Both the position numbers and the translations under genes were made by a program. A stretch of DNA of 64,000 bases from the NCBI RefSeq assembly GCF_000005505.3, contig NC_016131.3, positions 69,514,355 to 69,578,354 on the forward strand. Reading direction: 5' to 3'. The notes beneath the pieces are model-generated. The model saw nothing but the letters and a program-made list of their open reading frames with translations, did not search any database and had not been told where the DNA came from. Source of the stretch: Brachypodium distachyon. Lineage: Eukaryota > Streptophyta > Magnoliopsida > Poales > Poaceae. Positions 56,301-64,000 of the stretch are shown piece after piece (the stretch's first letter is position 1; every line of letters starts with the position of its first letter).

Positions 56301-58777
56301 TTACAGGATTGGCGAGCTGCTCGGGTTCCTCTCCCACGGCTTCGCCTGAGCGCCGCGGCTGGCACCGTACGTCTCCGCGGCGCCGGCGCCGCTGCCGGCC
56401 ATGCCGATCGCACCGCCCATGGGTTGCATGAACACAGAGAGGCCCCTGCTGGCCGACGGGCCAGTCGGGCTCATTCCGAGGCCCAGGAAATCCAATGTGG
56501 CTGGCTTGGCACTGAACAGCGATGACTGATGACCCATCATGAGCTCCGGGTTCCCCACCGGGCCGCCGGTCAATTCGTAGGGCAATCCCAGGCCGAGCCC
56601 GGCCGACATCATCGGGGCCGGCTCGGGCTCCAGCCGCGGGGGCCATTGCGGCAGCGAACCCTCCGGGAACGACACATGCATTGTGGCTTCCTGTTGCTGA
56701 TGCTGGTGCTGGTTGTGCTGCTGGCCTGAGGACGTCGACGCCGGGGACGACGACGAGATGTCCAGGCCCAGCCCACGAAGGTAGGAGGAGCTCGACGAGG
56801 TGGCGCCCATCTGCGCGGCCTTCTGAAGCAGCGCCGTGGCGGACATGTGCGGCGACGGGGACGGGGACGGCGGCGGCGGCCGGTCAGCTAATGGTGCCGA
56901 GAACAGCGAGGACGAGGCGTCAGTCGTCAGGCACAGCGACGGTGGCTTGGCGACGACGGCGGCTTGTGCGCGCTCCTGGTACTGCAGCGGCGCCTGGGCC
57001 ACGGGAGACGGCGCGAATATGCTGCCGAGGAGGCTTTGCGACGTCGCGGAGACGCTGCTGGTGCTGGCGCTGACATTGGCGCCGGTCACGGAAGGCGGCG
57101 AAGGCATCGGCGGCGTGAACTGGACGGGCTCCGGCGCGGCACTGAACTCCCGCTCTGCATGAAGCATCAAGTCTCAGCAAATCAGGAGAAAGATTAAGAT
57201 TAGGACTATAGAAGTCTACTAGATTAAGAGTAAGCGCTAAAAGCTCAAGCAATAAAGACAGATGCAGAAAGCAACGAGCGCTGAGTCATGATGGGATCTT
57301 TTCGCGCGGGCTCGTGCGCACGCTTTTCTCGTCTGGTTCAAGGCTTCCGAACTCCAGAAAGGTACTCCACTCACTAACTCCACTTGGATTACATCACACA
57401 AAGGCCCTAACCACAGAATTCAGAAGCAACTTTACATGATTGTGGAAGAAACCAATAACAGCACTCGAGTCCCAAGACTGAATCAGTGAATCTCATTTCT
57501 TGCTCTAGATTTCAAATTGTGATGCGCGTGTTAAACGATTGGATTACGAGACGGGCAGTGTGCAAACTATCCGCTGCTGCAATGCAAATGCCACGACCGT
57601 TTTTTAATCTCTCATGTCGCTTCCTGACAAAACCTTGACAGTAATTTCTTCCTCGTCCCGCCACAAGGTCACGCAAACTTACAAACGCCATTACACTCCA
57701 AAATAACGCAAGCGTGTAGTACTACCGAAGCACAATACTGTCAATTTTGACCAGACCTGAACGAAAGCAGCCAAAAGCGACTGACGAACAGGGTTGGGTT
57801 GACCACTACCTTGCTCGTCGTGTTGTGGTTGCGGCTGCGGCGCGGGCTGCGCCGGAGCCGGCGGCAGTTGTTGCAGTGGCACCGGTGTGGCTGGGACCGG
57901 CGGCGGGGCAGCCGCCGCCGCTGAGCTCCCTTCCTCCGCAGCCGCTGGCACGCGCGCCTTGGCGCTCTCCTCGGCCAGCGCGTCGCAGAAGGCCCTGTGG
58001 GTGATGAAGCTGTCCCTCCTGCAGGCGCGCACAAACTTTGTCAGTCAAGCACAAATAAATGAATACCGGAGAAGAGAATCAGGGCCGGAGGGAAGCAAAT
58101 TGGACGGACCGGGAGAAGAGGGTGCCGCAGTCGCAGCGGTACTCGCGGGAGCCGCAGGTCTTGGCGTGCGCCTTCCAGTCGGACTGCACGGCGTACTTCT
58201 TGGAGCACTTGTCGCACTTCCACTTCTTCTCGCCGTGCTTGCGGCAGAAGTGCTTCTTGATCCCCGTCAGATCGCCGAGCGCGCGGGACCGGTCGTGGTG
58301 CACGCAGCTGGGCTCCGGGCACACGTACACGCGCTTCCGCACCTCCTTCCCGCTCCGCTGCCGGAGCTTCCACGGCAGGTTGTGCCCGCGCCGGTGCAGC
58401 TGCAGGTTCTGGTCCCGCTGGAACCCCTTGTTGCAGATCTCGCACACGAACCTGTTGGTTGCCATCAGCGTCTTTGGCGACAGCGCGATCACCTCCGCGT
58501 CGGGATCTGCAAGAGGCAGAGAGACACCGTCAACGTCGATCTATCGATCGATCGCCCCCCACAAACCCAACACGAGCGCCTCGGTAGAATTAAACCAATC
58601 CACCGCGGCCCACGCGCGGCCGGTCAATCGATCGCAAAATTAAATAATCGATCGATCACCTGGCATGCCGGGGAGGGCACGCTTCTTCTTGGCTGGCGGG
58701 GCGGGCGGCGGCAGCAGCGCCGCGCCGGAGGCCGACACGCCGCGCTCGGCCGTCGCGGACGAGGTCTCGGCCTCCAT
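56301..58777 (-). CDS. INDETERMINATE-domain (IDD) C2H2 zinc-finger transcription factor
   Basis: Four minus-strand exons, 58777-58660, 58506-58110, 58018-57810 and 57154-56301, give 525 residues. The N-terminus [20 protein letters not shown] ends in the nuclear signal [11 protein letters not shown]. The ID domain (about residues 40-210) has finger 1 [20 protein letters not shown], finger 2 [20 protein letters not shown] with IKKHFCRKH, finger 3 [20 protein letters not shown] and finger 4 [20 protein letters not shown], all ligands intact. The exon 2/3 junction falls inside finger 4. The C-terminal half is Pro/Ser/Gln-rich with the motifs [20 protein letters not shown] and TLDFLGLG, which place it in the MAGPIE/JACKDAW/NUTCRACKER branch rather than the IDD14-16 branch. 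These proteins bind TTTGTC-type DNA and work with SHR/SCR and DELLA GRAS partners. A GC-rich first exon and 5' UTR lie upstream. Confidence 0.93.
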
Positions 58778-60099
58778 AGCAGAATCTTGCTGATTTCTCT
58801 TCCGGAGCTGAGAGCACCACCACTAGCGACGCTGCTGCTGCGACAACTACTAGTACGGCAAGAGTCCAAGAAGCGAGCTGCCTGGAGCATAAAAGCGCGG
58901 CGCAGAAGGAAGGGGAACGAAGCGGACTTGCGCGGGAGCTACCGGCCGGTCGCGGCCGCGGGGCAACCACCGGTCGTGGACGGCGACGGGGGCGGCTGCT
59001 CGCTCGGGTCTGCTGACGAGAACGGTGGGAGGAGGAGGAGGAGGAGCAGACCAAAGCCGACTAGACCAAGTATAAAAACGAGGAAGAGAGGTGAGACCAA
59101 GCAACGGGGCAAAGAGCGGTGCATTAAGTTGGGGGTGACGCCGGTGAGGTTACCCTCAGGGGCGACGCGGAGGAATCGCTGTCGTACACGTGGGAGGGAG
59201 AGGAGAGGGGATTGGCATCTGGCTAGTGGAGTGGACCGGGGCGCCGAGCATGGCAGGCGCCTTGTCGTCTAGCGCGCCCGCTAATATTCCCTTGGACTTT
59301 TGCGGGGCCTCGTTGTTTACGGGTGCTGCTCGTACTACGGGCTGACGAGTGACAAGGAGAGCCAGCGTTTTGGACGGGACGAAAAGGAAAAGAACTCAAG
59401 AAGAAAGGAGCTGTTTTTTTTTTACAGGGAAGAGAGGATCAAGCGGCTGTCTCTCTCGCCTTTGATTGCGTCTCCTTTTGCTTACATCCGGTGATTTCTC
59501 GAGCTTCAGCCCGAGGGGACGACGTCAGCTGAAGCAAACATATCGCCCAGGTGTCGATGAATGCGTATTTTCGGGCAAGCGTAAATCTAAACTCGCCTTG
59601 CTTTCCGGACACCTTCCAGTCCGTGCTAGTATAGCTGACTGCTGCAAGTGCGAAACTAGCAGTAGCAGGTTATTAAATTGTGTGTTGATGTACAGATGCA
59701 GCACTGTAAAACGATGATGAAAGATTTCAGTTGTTGCTCTTACCTGACGGTAGCATACATAAGGAGGAAAACAAACAGACGGAACGTAGAGGAATTGGAT
59801 CGCTTAAGCTGAGGGACATCTCATAGGTCAGGTCCGGGCAGAAGAGAAGTGGACCAGCACCAATAATTAGGAGCGGCCAGAGGCATTGCTTGCATTCGCA
59901 AGTAATTTCGGCCGAGTAAGTATTAGTGTCTACGTTAGACATTTGGATGCAAAGCATCGATCAGGAGTTGTAGTTGTTGGATATGCACATGACCATATCC
60001 AAAAGGACAGCTCCTCTCCTTGATTGGCACAAACTAATTGACTTCTCTGGCACGAGTAGATGCAGCCTGCAGGGAAAATGGATGCTCTTTGGCTAAACG

Positions 60100-60136
60100 A
60101 AATCGTGTCTTGCAAGATTTGAGCAAGACACGATTT
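60100..60136. repeat. Perfect 14-bp inverted repeat
   Basis: AAATCGTGTCTTGC (60100-60113) and GCAAGACACGATTT (60123-60136) are exact complements separated by nine bases. No transposon ends or target duplication flank it. Confidence 0.8.
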
Positions 60137-62231
60137 GGCTAGAAAAAGGAGAGATCGAAAAGACCATGGTTCTATCTTCTTATGTTTGCCGTGCGAGTAC
60201 TCGTAGGGGATGTATTCATCTCACACCGGCCAGTGAATGTTCAATCTCTTCTTTTTTGCACGTGTAGCACGGATTCTTTGCACGGTTAAGCCAAAACTCG
60301 TGAAAATGACCATTTAATTGCAAGGGTGTACAACATCTGAAATACGTAGTGTACATGTTACCAATAGTAGAAAACCGAATAGGTTTTGAAATGTATTGAC
60401 TAACTAACAGCCTTTTCCCACAAGCTTAAGCCTTTCCAATGAACCGTTAATGCATGAATTTGAATACAATTAGATTGCTATCACATCATCCTACTTTGGC
60501 TTGTTTAGCATGGGGTAACAGAACTAAACAGCATCGGCACAAAGCTATGTGTGCAAAAACCTTTTTCAGAGAAAAGGTTGCTAGCACCGTCGATTGTGAA
60601 AAATGGGAAGATAAGCAGAAACAAGGCATGATACATGATTGATGATATGAGATTATCTTTCACGGCACTTATATTAGGAGTATTGACGAAGCTGAAATGC
60701 ACGAACAAAAGAATTATTGGTAGACCAAAGGTTAATATTGTGTAAAAAAGAAATACTTCCATGCATCTAGCTTTCTCTAGCCAGGAAAGAAACCTTTCGT
60801 TTTCACCAATTATTGTCAGCTAAGTATGTAAGCACTTTGTATTTGTATGTCACTTTCGGTTTCCAGTGCTAAAGAGGAAAGTGACTTAAGAAAGATGCAG
60901 CTTTTCTGTTAAGTTCCAAAGCTTATCGATATCTGTAAAATTATTTTTCTTCATGGCATGTCATTTCTTTCGCTAAGAAAATAATACAAAGTCACAGTAC
61001 TATACAAAAGTGACCGAAAACATTGAAACTCTTCATTGTGTCAGAATGACGTGGAAATATGGGATTTTCCGTTTATTTCTCGCAACGAGTATTAAAGTTT
61101 GTATTAGCATCAACCTGTCAAATGGGTTTACTAGGCAAAAGACCAATGTACCTTTTGCTCAAGAAGCACAAAAAAAAACCAATCTCTCCTTATTCTGTAG
61201 TGAGCTAGTGGTGGCATAGGTGCAAATTAATTTGTATTTCTTCCGCGTGGACATTTTGGTCTTTTTTTCTGATCAAATAAGCAAACTTCACAACATTAGT
61301 GCATTGTGAAATACAACGGCATTTCCCCTATTTTCAACAGAGGCGATACATCTTCTATAATGTCATGTTGTCTCCAATAGAAGAAATAAATTAATTGCTT
61401 GAAATTTTCAAGCTCCGGTGTCACAGGCATGAACTATATATACCTCCCCGTCCACACATAAGTGTACTTCTAGCTCTTGTTCTAAGTCAGGCAAAATTGG
61501 AAGTACATTTGTTTGCAATCATCGGCGCCTTTCCTAGCTAGGCTGATTTGCAATTACCGAAGTCGGCAGGGGAGCAAGTAGTGTCAGCAGTACTAACATC
61601 TTTCGAATTTAAGAACATTTGTAGCATGTTGTACTTTTGAAAAACACATCGGTTGGCGCATGCTACAAAGCGTTTTGAGATGACAGCGGGAGACAGAAAC
61701 TGCCAAAAGGCCGGCATGGTTTTCTTCTCGCAGGACTTCTACTTAACCATCATTAGCCCATTGACTACTGTAATTGGCATCATCTAACAGCTTGTCTTTA
61801 CCTTCCCATCAGGTCTACTCCACTGTATTTTAAATGGTTTGGTAATTTGGTTCAGTTAGCCCATCGTGGGGTCCGCCCGATTAACCTATCATCGTCATAA
61901 TCACTTATCTTATTGAACTCTTTCTGTCCTTTTGTAGTTTCTCTTAATACGACCATGGTTTGGCACGTGTGCGGGGCCAAGCATGTATATAGTCCGAATG
62001 TCAGTGGTAGAGCGAGAGAGAGTGTGGGTGTGCAGTTGTGAATTAGGAGTACCGGTTAGTTCATGTTCTAGTATATGTACCAACCTATTAAAAATGTTTA
62101 TGTTGCAGTCTTGCAGACCAACCTTGTCGCTATCTGTTTAATTTAGTTAAGAGGTTGGTTTGTCTTGCTTGTTTAGTTTAATTATCATGGACAATGAAGA
62201 TTCTAACTTTCGAGTACTACAGCAAATCTTT

Positions 62232-62298
62232 AAACAACTGCCTGAACTCGGGATTCTACAGGGCTTGCTGAATCACTAAAACAACTGCCTGCACTCGG
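62232..62298 (+). repeat. Short tandem duplication, 47-bp period
   Basis: AAACAACTGCCTGAACTCGG at 62232-62251 is repeated with one change at 62279-62298. Confidence 0.75.
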
Positions 62299-64000
62299 TG
62301 ACATCCCGAATTCCGGTGCGTTCATCAGCGACGTGCACAAGCTTCGTGGCCCGATCGATCTGAATCCCAAGAGTAACCATCGCTCCACCAACTCGTATTA
62401 CTTCAGCGCACCGTTCCATTCTGATCACCTCACCTACTCCGAATCCTGACGAACAATTTGTGCATGCGGTTGCAATGCAGAGTTGCAGACACAGTGTTCT
62501 CTTCTCACCGGTCCTTTTCGGCGTGCTACCACCGATGTGGTTGTCTTCTCCTGGCAGAATCGCTGTGCAACACGCCAAACCGGCCTACACCCAAAGTCAA
62601 GAATCAGCTAACCAACGCACGCCACACTGTCATCGCACACCGCCGATGGATCTATCTACACCCCAAAGGGCAAAGACATGCCATTATCTCTTTCGAACAC
62701 CGGAGGCAGCTCGATCGATGCTGCGCAGATCTTGACCGCCGGCCGGGCGCACGGCCGAGGCAACTATTCTCCGCCTGCAGTGTGATACGGCCATACGGGG
62801 TACTGTACGTACTGCTCTGGTCCTTGCGTGGTGTACGCGCAGGGGGCACTTGAATTCTTTCTCTCTGCCTGGCTTGTCACCGATCACCAGGCCGCATGTT
62901 GTGCTTCGCAGAATATCAGTACTAGCCCCCTGCCTGCCTACTGCCGTGTCATTGGCGCTCGTTGTTGCTGTAGCGCCTCTGAGCCTGTAGCCTCACGCGG
63001 GTTCTCTGCGCGTGGAGGGGACACGGGCACACGCAGCTGAATCCCCGTATTCCAGCGCCGAGCGCGAGCTGGGGCTGGTACACGCGCGGGCGCGGCGGCC
63101 TACCGACTTGCCTCTCTGGTCAGCTGGTCTGGACTCTGGTGGCCTGATCTGGTAGATGCGCGCGCCGTGTCGTGCAGACGCGACGCAGCCGCGCATTGAA
63201 CTCGCCGGCGACGCGATTGGGCGGGGATCTGAGACTCGTTGCTGCTGCTGCTGCTGCCGCCGAGAGTGAGTGCAGGGCCGCCTGGGTGTACGTGCGGGTG
63301 CGTGCACATTTAATGTGTTTCCCCGTTGGGACAAGGAAGCGTGCAGCTTTTATCGGAGGCGGGGTAGAGGAGCGGGCGGCGGCCGCAGCATCAGCATTGG
63401 CGCCAGGTGGAAACCGTGGAAAGAAACGATGGTGTGCGTGGAACGTGTTTGCGTGTCGGATCTTTTCTTGCCACGCGGGGTTAGTTCTATACAATTCCAG
63501 CGCGGGGATTGAACTGCTCGATCATTGTGGGACAACCGAACAATACGGCACCGTAACCACTGTGGCTACCGCTGGTACACTGGTCAGCACTGCGGACTGC
63601 CCGTATATGTTGATCGAGAAGGGCAGGTAACGGAGACCAACCCTAGTGCGATGCCTCCTACAGGTCGTACGAATTGATTGCATCCTCGTAATGGCACCGC
63701 GGTTGTACGAAGGGATTTTCATACGGAACACTGTGGATTTGAAGTCCCGTCCCTCTCCTCGTCTATGATTCCTGGAATTTTTGGTTAGTGTGCATGCTGT
63801 GTGGATGGTAACGTGCACGTGAGACCTGACAGAGCTATAAAAATAAAATTGAGCACGGGTATGTTCCACGCTCTCGAGTTTCTTGTTGTGGATTTTTCAG
63901 CCTGTTCTCGTCACATACTCACACAACAAGGTAGCTTAAACACCACGGCGTATGGAAAAACATGATTGGCTATTGAGATTTTTTTTTTGACGGTAGCTAT

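Larger units (their letters stand above)
58778..64000. other. Upstream of IDD gene to window end
   Basis: 58778-59280 is the GC-rich 5' UTR/promoter side of the IDD gene; a 461-codon plus-strand frame across 57887-59272 is the antisense shadow of its exons. 59300-64000 contains no recognisable gene. A perfect 14-bp stem hairpin lies at 60100-60136 and a 47-bp-period duplication at 62232-62298. 63170-63420 is GC-rich with a GCTGCT run at 63239-63264, and a poly-T tract starts near 63981. Confidence 0.5.

Noticed and set aside
57887..59272. 461-codon plus-strand open frame
   Set aside because: It lies antisense over the exons, first intron and GC-rich 5' region of the IDD gene; codon pattern and low complexity fit a shadow frame, and there is no domain.

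Overview
This is plant nuclear DNA, most likely from a Pooideae grass (wheat, barley, Aegilops or Brachypodium group). The genes have many GT-AG introns, the coding exons of several genes are very GC-rich, and the spaces between them hold Stowaway MITEs with the grass terminus CTCCCTCCGTTC, a Cassandra LTR carrying 5S rRNA sequence, LINE tails, and cytosolic plant tRNA and snoRNA genes. The neighbour set (METTL4, TAG-type glycosylase, HOX12-like HD-Zip, JAC1, SerRS, OFP, IDD zinc finger) suggests the region equivalent to the rice chromosome 3 short arm. That placement is inference from memory.

Layout: 1-929 is the 3' end of an MT-A70/METTL4-type methyltransferase gene (+). 2020-4693 is a DNA-3-methyladenine glycosylase I family gene (+). 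About 10 kb without recognisable protein genes follows, then a HOX12-like HD-Zip I gene (14890-15880, +). Three minus-strand genes follow: a deSI-like PPPDE protease (18063-20442), cytosolic seryl-tRNA synthetase (26598-30347, ten coding exons, complete) and a JAC1-like J-domain protein (32092-37595, ten coding exons). Head-to-head with JAC1 is a non-coding transcription unit with a Site II/telo-box/TATA promoter (about 37873-37955) and two tandem box C/D snoRNAs. Both carry the same 11-nt guide to the 5' end of 25S rRNA. Next come an intronless OVATE family repressor (44225-45088, +), a tRNA-Phe(GAA) gene (50293-50365, -) and an INDETERMINATE-domain C2H2 transcription factor (56301-58777, -). 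58778-64000 holds no recognisable gene.

The genes do not form one pathway. They are a typical grass gene island: nucleic-acid modification and repair (METTL4, TAG), translation (SerRS, tRNA-Phe, snoRNAs), chloroplast movement (JAC1), protein deconjugation (deSI) and developmental regulators (HOX12-like, OFP, IDD). The most interesting non-gene signals are the duplicated snoRNA pair and its bidirectional promoter, strong hairpins just downstream, two very short poly-T insertions flanked by perfect target-site duplications, and the solo Cassandra LTR. Exon boundaries were worked out by hand from splice consensus, reading frame and family resemblance. No database was consulted.
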